DNA from: JAPPLB01 sp965218555
GTDB lineage: Bacteria > Acidobacteriota > Terriglobia > Bryobacterales > UBA6623
DNA: 64,000 nt
Assembly (NCBI GenBank): GCA_965218555.1
Contig: OZ244625.1
Span: forward strand, 2,604,001-2,668,000
Reading direction: 5' to 3'
The notes under the pieces are model-generated. The model ran no database searches and had not been told where the DNA came from. It saw nothing but the letters and a program-made list of their open reading frames with translations. This document shows, piece by piece, positions 1 through 8,977 of this stretch. Each line of letters begins with the position of its first letter. Position 1 is the stretch's first letter. Both the position numbers and the translations under genes were made by a program.

Positions 1-561
1 CTCGACGGCCGGTCGGACCAGCACGATGCGGCTCACTTTCTTCGCCAGTAAATCCGACACGGCCATCGCCACCGCCAGATACGTTTTGCCCGTGCCGGCC
101 GGGCCGATCCCGAAAACCATGTCGCAGCGCTCGATGGCTTCGAAGTACAGCATCTGATTGACGCTGCGGGGCGCCAGTGACTTGTGGCCGAAGGTCCTCT
201 GGCGGCTTGCCCGCACGAGCTGTCTCAGGCTGATTCCCGGGTCCTGTTTGATGACACGGAGGAAATTCTTAACGTCGCCGTTGCTGAAACGGTGTCCTTC
301 GTCCAGCAGGGTTTCGTATTCCGACAGCATGCTTTCGGCTTGGCGAACGTGCGACTCCTCGCCTTCAATCTCGATACAGTTGTCGAGCAGGTGGGTATGC
401 ACGGCGAGCGCGCTTTCAAAGAAGCGGATGTTCTCGTCGTGCGTTCCGAAGAGGGACTCGATGCCCTTGGCGATAGGGACTTGCGTCTTGGCCAAAGTGG
501 GGTGTGCCGCCTCGCGGCCGTTTACCCGAAACGAGTCACGCGAACCGTATCGATGCCGCAC
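1..561 (-). CDS. phoH: PhoH family ATPase, 5' part (runs off the window edge)
   Basis: Reading the minus strand from a GTG at 561 gives an open frame to base 1 with no stop. In-frame TGA codons lie just upstream of this GTG, so the start cannot be far off, although no convincing Shine-Dalgarno is visible. The first ~120 residues are the N-terminal KH-like region typical of PhoH/YbeZ (segments GTHDENIRFFE and EGHRFSNGDVKNFLRVIKQ). These are followed by the P-loop GPAGTGKTYLA at bases ~74-106 and the following helix and strand up to VLVRPAVE. PhoH/YbeZ is a cytoplasmic nucleoside-triphosphatase linked to RNA and ribosome metabolism, often near ybeY, which is not visible here. About half of the usual ~320 residues is present. 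Family assignment is secure; its exact role is not shown by sequence. Confidence 0.9.
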   Translation of the reverse strand, partial: MRHRYGSRDSFRVNGREAAHPTLAKTQVPIAKGIESLFGTHDENIRFFESALAVHTHLLDNCIEIEGEESHVRQAESMLSEYETLLDEGHRFSNGDVKNFLRVIKQDPGISLRQLVRASRQRTFGHKSLAPRSVNQMLYFEAIERCDMVFGIGPAGTGKTYLAVAMAVSDLLAKKVSRIVLVRPAVE

Positions 562-625
562 AACCCCGGCGTTTCAGGCGCCGAATCAGCACTTGCTCCG
601 ACTATAGCCGACCCCCTGGAGCAAG

Positions 626-1630
626 TCAATTTGCACGGGCATCGACGGAAGAAGCCGCTCGCGCGCGAGGATCCATCAGCAGCTTGGTCAGTGCGTAGAC
701 GGCGCGAATGTTGGGTACGTCCAGGTCTACTTTTTCGGCCAGCTCGATTACCGCGCCGACGATGGCCTCGAGTTCGGGCGGGCGCCCTGCTTCGAGATCC
801 TGCAGCATCGACGTCTTGTGACCGCCGATCCTTCGCGCCCCTTCGATCCGCCGCTCCGACGAGATCCCGATCTTGATGCCGTAGGCGGCGGCTATGGCGC
901 GCACTTCCTCCATCACGGTGCGAACAAGCTCTCGCGTTGGTGCGTAGCCGAGAAACTCGCCCAGGGTGGCTCGCGTCAAGGCGCTGATCGGATTGAAAGG
1001 AACATTACCCAGCAGCTTGACCCAAATCTCGTGCCGAATCTCCGTTCGCAGCGCCGCTTTCAGGCCGGCTTTGAGGAAGCTCCGCGCCAACGCTTGGATC
1101 CGTTCCGTACGTTCGCCGCTGGGCTCGCCCAGCGGAAAGCGGTTGCTGTCCCGATGGACCACGATGCCCGGCTCCGCTACGTGCGCTGAGCAGTAGCCAA
1201 TCCCACCGACAACTCGGCGAACGTCGACATGCTCGCTGATCACGCCGCCGGTATCGACGGATTCCAACCGTTGGCCTTCCCATGGCCCGCCGAGTCCGTG
1301 GAAGTACCACCAAGGGACGCCATTCTGAAAGGGAACGATGAAGGTATCGGGGCCGGTGAGGGTATTGATCTTCGGCGCGATCGAGGGAAGGGCATGCACT
1401 TTGACCGTGATCAGGACCGCATCGACCGGCCCGACGTCAGCGGGGTCATGCGAAGCAGGCGGGCGGACAAGCATGTCGCCGAAGAGTTTGCTCCTGACCT
1501 GTAAACCCTTGCTCCGGATCGCCGCGAGATGAGGCCCTCGGGCAATCACCGAGACATCCTCGCCCGCCTCCATCAGGCGTGCCGCGAGCACCGATCCGAT
1601 GGCTCCAGCGCCGTAGATTGCGTATTTCAT
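626..1630 (-). CDS. panE: 2-dehydropantoate 2-reductase (ketopantoate reductase)
   Basis: This 334-residue protein has an N-terminal Rossmann fold with the NADP-binding loop GAGAIG at residues 8-13. Its C-terminal ApbA/PanE helical domain contains the segment WVKLLGNVPFNPISALT, whose Lys matches the catalytic lysine of the family. PanE reduces 2-dehydropantoate to pantoate with NADPH in coenzyme A biosynthesis, in the cytoplasm. Length is normal for the family (~300-340). It starts at an ATG. Members of the ApbA family also act on other 2-oxo acids, so the substrate is inferred. No other pantothenate gene is adjacent. It lies downstream of the VWA gene on the same strand, separated by ~210 bp in which I see no gene. 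Confidence 0.88.
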   Translation of the reverse strand: MKYAIYGAGAIGSVLAARLMEAGEDVSVIARGPHLAAIRSKGLQVRSKLFGDMLVRPPASHDPADVGPVDAVLITVKVHALPSIAPKINTLTGPDTFIVPFQNGVPWWYFHGLGGPWEGQRLESVDTGGVISEHVDVRRVVGGIGYCSAHVAEPGIVVHRDSNRFPLGEPSGERTERIQALARSFLKAGLKAALRTEIRHEIWVKLLGNVPFNPISALTRATLGEFLGYAPTRELVRTVMEEVRAIAAAYGIKIGISSERRIEGARRIGGHKTSMLQDLEAGRPPELEAIVGAVIELAEKVDLDVPNIRAVYALTKLLMDPRARAASSVDARAN

Positions 1631-1841
1631 GGAAGATGGGTTGCTGTCATGGCGGCGCCGATTTCTCCGCTAGCACTCCGCTGGCCGCCTTGCGTCATTG
1701 CGCATTGACGCCTCTGTCGAGCACGGTGCGCAGTAGCAACATGTTCTTACACGGGAACGAAGCACTCGTCAGGCCGGTGCGTTCTCTAGCGAGCGAACCG
1801 GCACACAGCGGTTCTGAGTGTTCCACTCCTCCCATTGGACT

Positions 1842-2822
1842 CTAGCGCCTCTTGGACTTGTCGTCGGCCGGCGACTTGGCGACGTTGAATTGTTCGCGAT
1901 AGGCGACTTTGGCGCCTTCGATCTCCAGCCGCAGGCGGACCCTGCCTTCCACCCCGTCCGGAGGAACAAGAGTGATGACTTGCTGGCTTCTTACCCGCTC
2001 AGCGATTTGTTCCAGATAGGGCCGGATCTGAGCCACGCTTTCGCAAAACAGCGCCTCTCCTCCGGTTGCCTGCGCGAACTGCGTGATGCCGTTCTGATAA
2101 ACGGAGTTCAGGCTATCCCTCTCGCGCTCGAGATGGAGAAAGAACAGCGGTGCCGAAGAGGCCATGAGGGAGTCCAGCAGGCTGGTGATGCGCTCCTGGA
2201 TCAAACGGTCACGGAAGCGCCGGCTCAAGTCACCGCCGTCGCTCGGGTTGATCACCGGATTCGTGTAATCGCCGCGATAGGCGTAGATGCTGCCGTCGGT
2301 GATGTAGAGAACGGCAATACGGACATCGGACTGGCTCAGCATTCGATCGGCAAGCGCAGCGGCGTCTTCGACGGATTCGAGCAAGCCGGGAAAGCCCGAG
2401 ACCGGCAGGCTGAGGAGAGTATCTTTCAGTAATTCACGGTCACTCGTGGGTTCGATCAGGACTTGGAGCCCGTCCTGGGCCCGCAGGACACCGGCGAACT
2501 CTCTGGGGCCGAACCGGTTCAGGATCTCCACCAAGCCTTGCCGCGCGGCGTCGACGCGAATCAGATCGCCGACGACATCCATCACGATCAGCAGAATCAG
2601 GTTGCCGTCAGCGGGGTGAACCGCCCGGACCTGGGCTCGGTCGTCCCCAATCCACGCCTGGATCTTGTCGGGAGGAACGAGAATGGCGAGCTGCTCATTG
2701 TCGGCTTCGACCCACAACGGGGCTTTCATATCCCCGTGGGCGCGGGGAACGAGCTGCGATCCAACGAGTAGGGCCAGGAGAGCGAAAAGGAGGATTCGGC
2801 GGGCTGGGCCGCGAAAATTCAA
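1842..2822 (-). CDS. Secreted VWA-like protein (acidobacterial VWFA-related), degenerate MIDAS
   Basis: The 326-residue product has an N-terminal signal peptide (residues ~8-30) and then a von Willebrand factor A-like Rossmann fold. The fold is recognisable from the strand LILLIVMDVV, the helix after it, the segment VRIAVLYITDGSIYAYRGDY, and a late strand APLFFLHLERE. It resembles the 'VWFA-related' proteins abundant in Acidobacteria. The usual metal-binding DxSxS is replaced by DVVGD (residues ~82-86), so classic MIDAS metal binding is doubtful. The start ATG overlaps the stop of the upstream TonB-type barrel gene by 4 bp, so the two are translationally coupled and probably act together at the outer membrane or in the periplasm. 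The ligand is unknown. Confidence 0.75.
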   Translation of the reverse strand: MNFRGPARRILLFALLALLVGSQLVPRAHGDMKAPLWVEADNEQLAILVPPDKIQAWIGDDRAQVRAVHPADGNLILLIVMDVVGDLIRVDAARQGLVEILNRFGPREFAGVLRAQDGLQVLIEPTSDRELLKDTLLSLPVSGFPGLLESVEDAAALADRMLSQSDVRIAVLYITDGSIYAYRGDYTNPVINPSDGGDLSRRFRDRLIQERITSLLDSLMASSAPLFFLHLERERDSLNSVYQNGITQFAQATGGEALFCESVAQIRPYLEQIAERVRSQQVITLVPPDGVEGRVRLRLEIEGAKVAYREQFNVAKSPADDKSKRR

Positions 2823-5758
2823 AAGTTGAACCTCATACCGAGCTGCACGACGCGCCCGCCGCGCGAACCGATGATCTTACCGGCATTCACGTTGCGGGCG
2901 TTTTCGGGTCCGATGATGGTGTCGGGTTCATTCCAGTTCGCATGATGCAGGAAGTTGAACCCCTGGAAAAGCAACTCCAGGCTGCGCTCGCCCGACAGCG
3001 GCACGCGCTTTGTCACAGCCAGATCGTGATTGTTCCAGCCGGGGTTCCGCAGGGTCGGGTGCGTCCGTGACGCGTTGCCGATGGTGAAATCCTGCGGGTC
3101 GGCGAAAGCCAACGGATTGAAGAACAGATCCGGTCCGGGGTTCGCGACGCGCGGGTCGACTCCCGGGACGGTGTTCACTCGAAGATAGCGGACAACGCCG
3201 CCGGTATTGTTGAACTCGGGCTGCAGTGTCAAGGGGTCACCGCTCAGCCATCGTGTGTAACCACTGACGGACCAGTTGCCGACCACATGCTTCAGCTTCG
3301 AGGACTTGACCAGGGCCTTGCCTTCGCCGAACGGCAACTCGTAGGCGTAGCTGAGTGAGATGCGATGCGGGTACGTGCCATTCGAGAGCGACCATTCGTT
3401 GTCGCGGTTGAAGTAGTCCTGTACGCCCGGCCCGGAGTAGTCGTCCCACTTTTTGATCATGGAGTAAGAGAAGTCCAGGGTGAGCCCGTGGGAGGCGCGC
3501 TTTTCCAAGCCGAAATCAGTGCTGTGGTACTTGTAACGCCCGAGCGGGAACTGGCCGTTGGTCTGGAAGTACTGGAACTGCGGGAACGGGCGCAGCGTTC
3601 GCCGGAACATTTCGTCGTTGAGCGCATCCCGGTACTCGAGGAATTCCAGGGGGATCGCGTTGATGCCGACTTTGCTGCCACCGAGCAGAATGTCTTTACC
3701 GCGGTAAACCTGCCCGCCGAGCCGCATGGTCAGGCCCGCCGGGAGTTGCCTCTCGACGCGCAGCGAGCCCCAACGGTAGCGTGGTTGGCGGGACGTTTGC
3801 GGAATGAAATCCGGATCGGTGTCGTTCGCGGCGTCCGGCCGCAGATCGGGCAGGGAATGTGCGAGAGGGGCAAGGCCCTGATCGAGGACGACGGCGGGAT
3901 TGAGCTGCTGGTTGGCCGAGATTTGCGTCCGTTTGGCACTGAACCCCTGCGTACCGAACGTGCCTGAGCTGATGCTGAGGTTCGAGTAGTACTGCATGAG
4001 GGTGAGCCGGATCACAGTGTCGCGCGCGTCGGTGGGGCTCCAGACCAAACCGAAACGCGGTTCGAGGCGCGCCCGATGGGGCTGAAAGGCGCGTCCTTCG
4101 CCGCCTTGCCCCGCGAAAATCAATGCTCCGGGTAGACCGTTCACGGGGTTGATTTCGGTGAGATCGACCGTTGACTGCCGATCGAATTTCTCTATACGCG
4201 GACTGGACAAGTCAAGATTCAGGCTTACGGTCGCGGTCAAGTTTGGCGTGACCTCGTACTCGTCACGCAAGCGCGTTTCGATGGAAGTCCTCCGAAGGTA
4301 GGTGGGTTGCTGCAGATCGGTCGCTTCGGTGCGGAACGACCGGCCCAGCAGGAAGCTCGCGAAGGAGTCGCCGGTGTTGACGATGCCGGGGAGGCCCGTC
4401 ATGTCGTCGTTGAATTGAAAGTAGCCCGAAGGGGCGTTGGGCATGAAGGTGTTGACCTGGTAACGGGTAATTTCGCCGGACAACGTCCAGGAATGCCGCC
4501 CGCGGCGCAGATTCAGCGAGTGGTCGGTCCGGTAGCTGTTCCAGGTGTTGCGGTATTGCGAACCGGTCGGTGTGCCCATGCTCTCGAAGTCTTGAAAGGT
4601 CACGCGCGGGAAAATAGTGCCGCTTACGCCATCGAGCCCGAGTTCGTCGGGAATATTTCGCTCGTTGTCGAGACCCGCCGTGCGGCGCTGCCGCGACCGC
4701 ACGTTCGCGCGCGCCGTGTAAATCGATTGCGGTGAGATGCTGAACGTCTCGGTCAAGGCGAGCCGGCGCTCGGAAAAGAAGCGGTCCGGCGAGCCGGGGT
4801 TGGCGATCGTATCGTAGATGCGCGGCGAGGCCTCGAAGCCCTTGGAGTAAGCGAGGTCGACCGTGATCTTGTGGCGCTCGAAAAGGTTGTGATCGACGCG
4901 CGACAGGAAACCATCCGGCCTGTCTTGCGCCGGCGGATTCACCCAGTAGTTGTTTCGAAGGAACGGTCCGATGCTTGTATTGGGCTGCGGCAGCTCCTGA
5001 GCCATCCGGGCCGCGACCGGATCCAACCGCGAGAGGGGAATCCTGTTGTTCGGGAACGCGTCGCGTACGTGCTCGAGGTTTGCGAGTGTAACGTTCCGGG
5101 AGGGGTCGAATGCGGAGTTGTGGCGCGTCGAGTCCGGATCGTAGATCGTGACGGGATCTCCCGCCTTGTTCACCAGGTCCGAGAAGTCGCCGCTTTGCTG
5201 GATGCCGGTTGGGATCGTTGTGAGACGCGATTGGCCGACTTTCTGCCGTGTACCCTCATAAGAGAACGTAAAAAAGGTCGTGCGGCGGCCATCGTAGAGC
5301 TTGGGGATATAGACAGGTCCGTTGACGCTGAAGCCGAACTGGTTGCGCCGCAGGACGTTACGTTCGCCGCCATTCTGCACGACCTCATGCGGCACGGCGT
5401 CGAACGCGTTGTTGCGGATATATTCATAGACGCGCCCATGCCATAGATCGCCCAGTTTCTGCTTTGGCAGGCTGCCTTTCTTACCCGCCTCGAAAACGCC
5501 GAGCCGCTGCGTCTCCCTCCGAAAGACACGGATCGCCTTCTTCATCTCGACGACGTAGCTGTCGGGCTGGGATCGGGTCTTTTTTGTCGTCTGATCGGAA
5601 GGGGTGGAATAGGAGGTTCCCGCCGCAGGATCGCTGTCTTTGGCGGCCGAGGCGGTTGGCTTCAGGAGCGTGCTGGGAAGCCCCTCCGCGAGAGCACGCG
5701 GAGAGACCATCCCTACCACGAGAAGGAACAGGAATACTTTCATGCGCCGCAAGGTCAT
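2819..5758 (-). CDS. Oar-like TonB-dependent receptor barrel lacking the plug
   Basis: A 979-residue outer-membrane beta-barrel protein with a signal peptide (residues ~7-25). From residue ~105 it follows the post-plug part of Acidobacteria Oar/TonB receptors: a GRVYEYIRNNAFDA-like motif, RRNQFGFSVNGPVYIPKLYDG, then RTTFFTFSYEGTRQ. Barrel strands continue to the C-terminal aromatic motif (QLGMRFNF). The ordinary proteins of this family are ~1050-1200 residues and begin with a carboxypeptidase-like beta domain plus a plug. Here that part is replaced by a ~80-residue Lys/Ser/Thr-rich linker, so no plug or TonB box is visible. It may be a passive porin or need a partner plug, or it may be a degraded receptor. 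The VWA gene follows with a 4-bp overlap. Confidence 0.8.
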   Translation of the reverse strand: MTLRRMKVFLFLLVVGMVSPRALAEGLPSTLLKPTASAAKDSDPAAGTSYSTPSDQTTKKTRSQPDSYVVEMKKAIRVFRRETQRLGVFEAGKKGSLPKQKLGDLWHGRVYEYIRNNAFDAVPHEVVQNGGERNVLRRNQFGFSVNGPVYIPKLYDGRRTTFFTFSYEGTRQKVGQSRLTTIPTGIQQSGDFSDLVNKAGDPVTIYDPDSTRHNSAFDPSRNVTLANLEHVRDAFPNNRIPLSRLDPVAARMAQELPQPNTSIGPFLRNNYWVNPPAQDRPDGFLSRVDHNLFERHKITVDLAYSKGFEASPRIYDTIANPGSPDRFFSERRLALTETFSISPQSIYTARANVRSRQRRTAGLDNERNIPDELGLDGVSGTIFPRVTFQDFESMGTPTGSQYRNTWNSYRTDHSLNLRRGRHSWTLSGEITRYQVNTFMPNAPSGYFQFNDDMTGLPGIVNTGDSFASFLLGRSFRTEATDLQQPTYLRRTSIETRLRDEYEVTPNLTATVSLNLDLSSPRIEKFDRQSTVDLTEINPVNGLPGALIFAGQGGEGRAFQPHRARLEPRFGLVWSPTDARDTVIRLTLMQYYSNLSISSGTFGTQGFSAKRTQISANQQLNPAVVLDQGLAPLAHSLPDLRPDAANDTDPDFIPQTSRQPRYRWGSLRVERQLPAGLTMRLGGQVYRGKDILLGGSKVGINAIPLEFLEYRDALNDEMFRRTLRPFPQFQYFQTNGQFPLGRYKYHSTDFGLEKRASHGLTLDFSYSMIKKWDDYSGPGVQDYFNRDNEWSLSNGTYPHRISLSYAYELPFGEGKALVKSSKLKHVVGNWSVSGYTRWLSGDPLTLQPEFNNTGGVVRYLRVNTVPGVDPRVANPGPDLFFNPLAFADPQDFTIGNASRTHPTLRNPGWNNHDLAVTKRVPLSGERSLELLFQGFNFLHHANWNEPDTIIGPENARNVNAGKIIGSRGGRVVQLGMRFNF

Positions 5759-5875
5759 CTTCGCAGCGGAACTACACTCTTATCCTAGCGGTTCGAGGCC
5801 CCGACGCGCTAGCGGCAAGAACTCCCAGGTATTCTGTTTCCAACAGTTTCACGGCGGATACGACACTCGTACCCC

Positions 5876-7054
5876 CTAAACGTCGATCGTCACGACTGCA
5901 TTTTGAACCTTTCCGGTCGGTCCCGCGCCCGTCGTCGAGACATAGCAATCGATCTCGCTGCGAACCCCGAACTCCTGCAAGTAGATCCCCGGCTCGATCG
6001 AAAAGCAGGTTCTCGGGATGATCGGCCGTCTGTCGAGGGTCTCCAGATTGTCCGCGTTGGCCCCGTTTCCGTGGACCTCTTCACCGATTGAATGACCGGT
6101 GCGATGGACGAATCGGTCGCCGAACCCGGCGCTCGCAATGTGGTTTCGCGCGACGTCATCGACCTCGAAGCCGAAGATGGGCCTGTCCGCGGCGATCGAT
6201 TGATTCACGAAGGCGGTGGCTCGATGGCGAGCGCCGCTCACGATCTCGAAGACGTTGACGATCTCCGATCGCGGCGGGACGCCCACCGACGCCGTCCAGG
6301 TGATGTCGTAGTAGACCGAGTGCGGCTGGTCGAGCTTGGCCCACAGATCGATCAGCACGAAATCGCCGTTGCCGATCGGGCTGGACTGCCTTTCGGTCGG
6401 CGCGTAATGGGGGTTGCCGCTGTTGGCGTTGACGGCGACGATCGGACCGTCCGCAGTGACGAGCGGCTGCTCGCGAAAACGCGCTCGAATGAACTCCGCG
6501 ATGGCGAACTCTTCGACGCTGCCCTTGAGCTTGACTTGACGACCGATCTCGGCAAACGCAGCAGCCAGGATGTCATCGACACGGCGGCCGGCCTCGCGGT
6601 GGGATTCGAGCTGTTCGTCCGTCCAGCGAGCTTCGAAGTACTGAACGAGGGCCGCGGAACTTACGACTTCGCTGCCGAGTCCGCGCACGAGGTCGACGGT
6701 GCCGCCGTCAACGAGCGAGACATAGGGAATCATGCAGTCGGGTGAGTACTGCATCGCCACTCGTTTCGCGCCTGCCAGGATGTCGCCGAGCGCCTGGTGT
6801 TGCTCCTGCCAGCTTGAGTATTCGGCGCGCTCGCCGGGCAGCGGGTCGAGCATCCAATCCTCGATACGGTGCACGAGCTTGCGTGGTTCGCCCCGCGCCG
6901 GGACCCAGTAATACCAGCGGCGCGAGACATGCCCGGGCGTCTCGAGGCCGAGCACGTGATAGGCGATCGGGTCGCGGATGTGATGATCGAAGAAGAGCCA
7001 GCCGTCGAGCTTTTCGGCTTGCAGTTGGTTTTGGATTTGCAGGAGATTCTTCAT
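5876..7054 (-). CDS. M24 family metallopeptidase (Xaa-Pro aminopeptidase-like)
   Basis: A 392-residue cytoplasmic protein with no signal peptide. The N-terminal creatinase-like domain (residues 1-~165, starting LQIQNQLQAEKLDGWLFFDH) precedes a pita-bread catalytic domain. Metal ligands are recognisable as the Asp pair in VLIDLWAK...YYDITW, the His in HRTGHSIGEEVHG, Glu in FSIEPGIYL and Glu in GVRSEIDCYV. Enzymes of this family remove an N-terminal residue ahead of proline or act on related dipeptides using two divalent metals. Length is typical. It starts at an ATG and stands alone on the minus strand between the receptor gene and the DUF167 gene. Substrate specificity cannot be read from sequence. 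Confidence 0.85.
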   Translation of the reverse strand: MKNLLQIQNQLQAEKLDGWLFFDHHIRDPIAYHVLGLETPGHVSRRWYYWVPARGEPRKLVHRIEDWMLDPLPGERAEYSSWQEQHQALGDILAGAKRVAMQYSPDCMIPYVSLVDGGTVDLVRGLGSEVVSSAALVQYFEARWTDEQLESHREAGRRVDDILAAAFAEIGRQVKLKGSVEEFAIAEFIRARFREQPLVTADGPIVAVNANSGNPHYAPTERQSSPIGNGDFVLIDLWAKLDQPHSVYYDITWTASVGVPPRSEIVNVFEIVSGARHRATAFVNQSIAADRPIFGFEVDDVARNHIASAGFGDRFVHRTGHSIGEEVHGNGANADNLETLDRRPIIPRTCFSIEPGIYLQEFGVRSEIDCYVSTTGAGPTGKVQNAVVTIDV

Positions 7055-7094
7055 CTGAAGTCCTGAACGCGCCGCCGGCTCCGACGGCGACCCT

Positions 7095-7385
7095 CTACAC
7101 CTTTACAGCATCTTGCAGCGCGGCGTTGACTTGCTCCTTGGCGAGTCCTTCGATCGCGATCACCTTATCGCGGCTCTTTTCACCATTGATGATCGCGACG
7201 GCGGAACGCCTCACCCCCAGGAGTCCGGCGATGTACTCGATGCAGGCGCGGTTCGCTTTGCCTTCGGCGGCGGGAGCCCGCAGAGAGATCTTCCAGGCAT
7301 CGGCTTGTTTCCCCAGCAGCGCGTCTTTCTTCGCACCGGGCTGCACGCGTAGAGCGACACGGGCGGCGGCGGTTGCGGCGCTCAT
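7095..7385 (-). CDS. DUF167 (YggU) family protein
   Basis: A 96-residue protein starting at MSAATAAARVALRV. It carries the family hallmarks VQPGAKKDALLG, ISLRAPAAEGKANRACIEYIAGLLGV and INGEKSRDKVIAIEG. DUF167/YggU proteins are small, conserved, of unknown function, and often follow yggT. The chosen ATG overlaps the stop of the small upstream ORF by 4 bp. An alternative upstream start would add ~38 residues that look non-coding. Confidence is high for the family and nil for biochemical function. Confidence 0.88.
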   Translation of the reverse strand: MSAATAAARVALRVQPGAKKDALLGKQADAWKISLRAPAAEGKANRACIEYIAGLLGVRRSAVAIINGEKSRDKVIAIEGLAKEQVNAALQDAVKV

Positions 7386-7591
7386 GACTCGACGCTCATG
7401 ACCTTGGCCCGCGAGCATTCCACGGCGTGGCGAAGAGGGGCCACGCCGGCCAGGGGGCGCACGTACATGACCGGCAAGGTTAACACGTCGTCGAGCCAAT
7501 CATAGCTGTATCCCTCTGGATACTGCATCGCGAGCGTGAGGGTGTATTCCTGCGCCGTCCGACAACACTCGATTGAAAACTCGACGGCCAC
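7382..7591 (-). CDS. Small unknown ORF coupled to the DUF167 gene
   Basis: A possible 69-residue protein starting at GTG and ending in a 4-bp overlap with the DUF167 start. It contains aromatic and acidic residues in a segment ending DWLDDVLTLPVMY. No domain was recognised. The position suggests an operon partner (other genomes have yggT here), but there is no predicted membrane segment as YggT would have, and no clear ribosome-binding site. It lies next to debris of a TIGR03437-type gene, so it may itself be a remnant. Confidence 0.35.
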   Translation of the reverse strand: MAVEFSIECCRTAQEYTLTLAMQYPEGYSYDWLDDVLTLPVMYVRPLAGVAPLRHAVECSRAKVMSVES

Positions 7592-7682
7592 CGCTCGCAG
7601 CGGATGTCACCGTCGCGTCGGACGGGCAGGCAAGAGGGTCGGCCGGAAAGCTGTTGGCCTTCGCCTCTACGCCGCCGGGGCC

Positions 7683-8062
7683 TTACCGCCGGCGGACCGC
7701 GAGGTACGGTCCCTCGGGAGTCGAGACGCCCCGCACGGTCGCCACGACCGGCGCGCGGCCGTCCGGGACGCCGGGCGGCACGCGCACCACGAACTGATAG
7801 ACCCCCGCGCAGCAGGGCGCCGCCCCCGCGTAGGAGACGTCCCCTGGGGGAACCTCGATCCCGCCGAAGCGGAAGACGACCTCGATTGCGAGACGAGCCC
7901 AACCGTTCAACGCCGGCCGGCTTCCAAGCGCGGAACGGTCTCCCCGAAGCCGGTTCCGTGGAGGATGACAATCTCGCCGGGCATGGGGAAAGTCCGGTAG
8001 AGGAAACCCCATGCAGACCAGCACAGCCCGGCAAAGATCAGGATCGGAAACCGCCATTTCAT
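7683..8062 (-). pseudogene. Frameshifted TIGR03437-type (Solibacter C-terminal domain) gene
   Basis: From an ATG at 8062 the minus strand encodes a signal-like segment (MKWRFPILIFAGLCWSAWGF), then PGEIVILHGTGFGETVPRLEA, and hits a stop at 7907. In the next frame the same domain continues from about 7920 as GWARLAIEVVFRFGGIEV, PPGDVSYAGAAPCCAGVYQF and VVRVPPGVPDGRAPVV, to a TAA at 7683. Together these match the family pattern PGEIVxLYGTGFG ... AGAAPGFAGLYQxNVRVPxGxPSG. One single-base indel around 7907-7930 would restore the frame. The domain is usually the C-terminal part of a much longer extracellular protein. Here only a mini-version with a signal sequence is present, so this is a decayed or sequencing-damaged gene. 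Confidence 0.65.
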
Positions 8063-8164
8063 CGGGCTTGCCTCCGGCGCATCCGCGCCCTTTCGTCGTC
8101 CTTGTTCCGAGCCTTCCCGCAGGGATAAATTGGACGGAAGCGACCCCCCCTTGGGGTGGGGTGT

Positions 8165-8183
8165 AGGCAGTGCCACACTGCCT
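8165..8183. repeat. Short inverted repeat (hairpin)
   Basis: AGGCAGT-GCCAC-ACTGCCT is a perfect 7-bp stem with a 5-nt loop. A second imperfect inverted repeat (CCACAC...GTGTGG) follows immediately. It lies in the 8063-8354 intergenic stretch between two minus-strand genes, where I see no gene. There is no T-run, so a terminator role is doubtful. Confidence 0.4.
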
Positions 8184-8354
8184 GCCACACACCCTCCTGT
8201 GTCAGTGTGGCTATCTGGTTGACCCCCTCCTTGACCCCGGCAACTCTTGAACTCTTCACGCCCGCTGAAGAAGCGCCTGTCAGCTTCCCGCCTGAACTTT
8301 ACCAGACGCTCCGCATAAGAAAAACTCGCACTTGAAGAGCAAGACGACACCTGA

Positions 8355-8900
8355 CTATTGACGCAATACCTCACGAAGACCCTCAAGGACCTTGATAATC
8401 TTCGGGTCAACCTCTATCTGTGCTTCATTTTCCAATTTTTTCACCTCTGCAATTTCGTCCAGTTCTGCTTGAGCCGCCGTAGTGGAGGGCGGAGCGAGTG
8501 TCCGTCTGGTGAGGGCAGTGGAACTCGTCCTCACTCCTGTCATGTCGTAGCAGCGTGAAGAGGAATCATCATCTTTATCGATCTGGTAGTAGCAGCCGGA
8601 GACTGTGTTCGAGTCAACGAAGTCGAAGGTGAAAAACTTGTCGATGATTGTACCTGGGTCTAGCAACGAAAACTTTTCAAGATCCGGTAAATATCGCGCT
8701 ATGACTGAATTGCCATACTGATCGACCCCAAAAATGTTCCACTTACCTGGCGTAATGGAACTTTCCCGAACATCGCTCAGTCTGTAGGTGTCTGTCCAGT
8801 CGGAAATGATCGTGTAAGAGAACACCCATGTTCCAATAAGGCGCTCCGTCTGCAGTTGATTAAAAGGCTTAGTGGTGCTGGAAACGACAGTTACTGTCAC
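8355..8900 (-). CDS. Hypothetical beta-rich protein, probably 5'-truncated
   Basis: A 181-residue frame from GTG at 8900. In-frame upstream sequence adds only ~14 residues before a stop near 8941, and no signal peptide is present although the composition looks extracytoplasmic. Residues ~18-130 alternate short polar and aromatic strands (RLIGTWVFSYTII, TDTYRLSDV, KFFTFDFVDSNTVSGCYYQI), like a lipocalin-type or barrel-like domain. They contain two cysteines (GCYYQ, SRCYD). Residues 135-181 form a charged helical tail (AELDEIAEVKKLENEAQ). Local GC is lower than in neighbouring genes. It probably represents the 3' part of a longer secreted protein. The family is unknown. Confidence 0.5.
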   Translation of the reverse strand: MTVTVVSSTTKPFNQLQTERLIGTWVFSYTIISDWTDTYRLSDVRESSITPGKWNIFGVDQYGNSVIARYLPDLEKFSLLDPGTIIDKFFTFDFVDSNTVSGCYYQIDKDDDSSSRCYDMTGVRTSSTALTRRTLAPPSTTAAQAELDEIAEVKKLENEAQIEVDPKIIKVLEGLREVLRQ

Positions 8901-8977
8901 GGCACGGGAACAGTTGTTCCTTGCCGGCGCCCATTGGCGTCAGCCGCCAGATACCGGCTGCGAGCAGCGCTCGCTGG

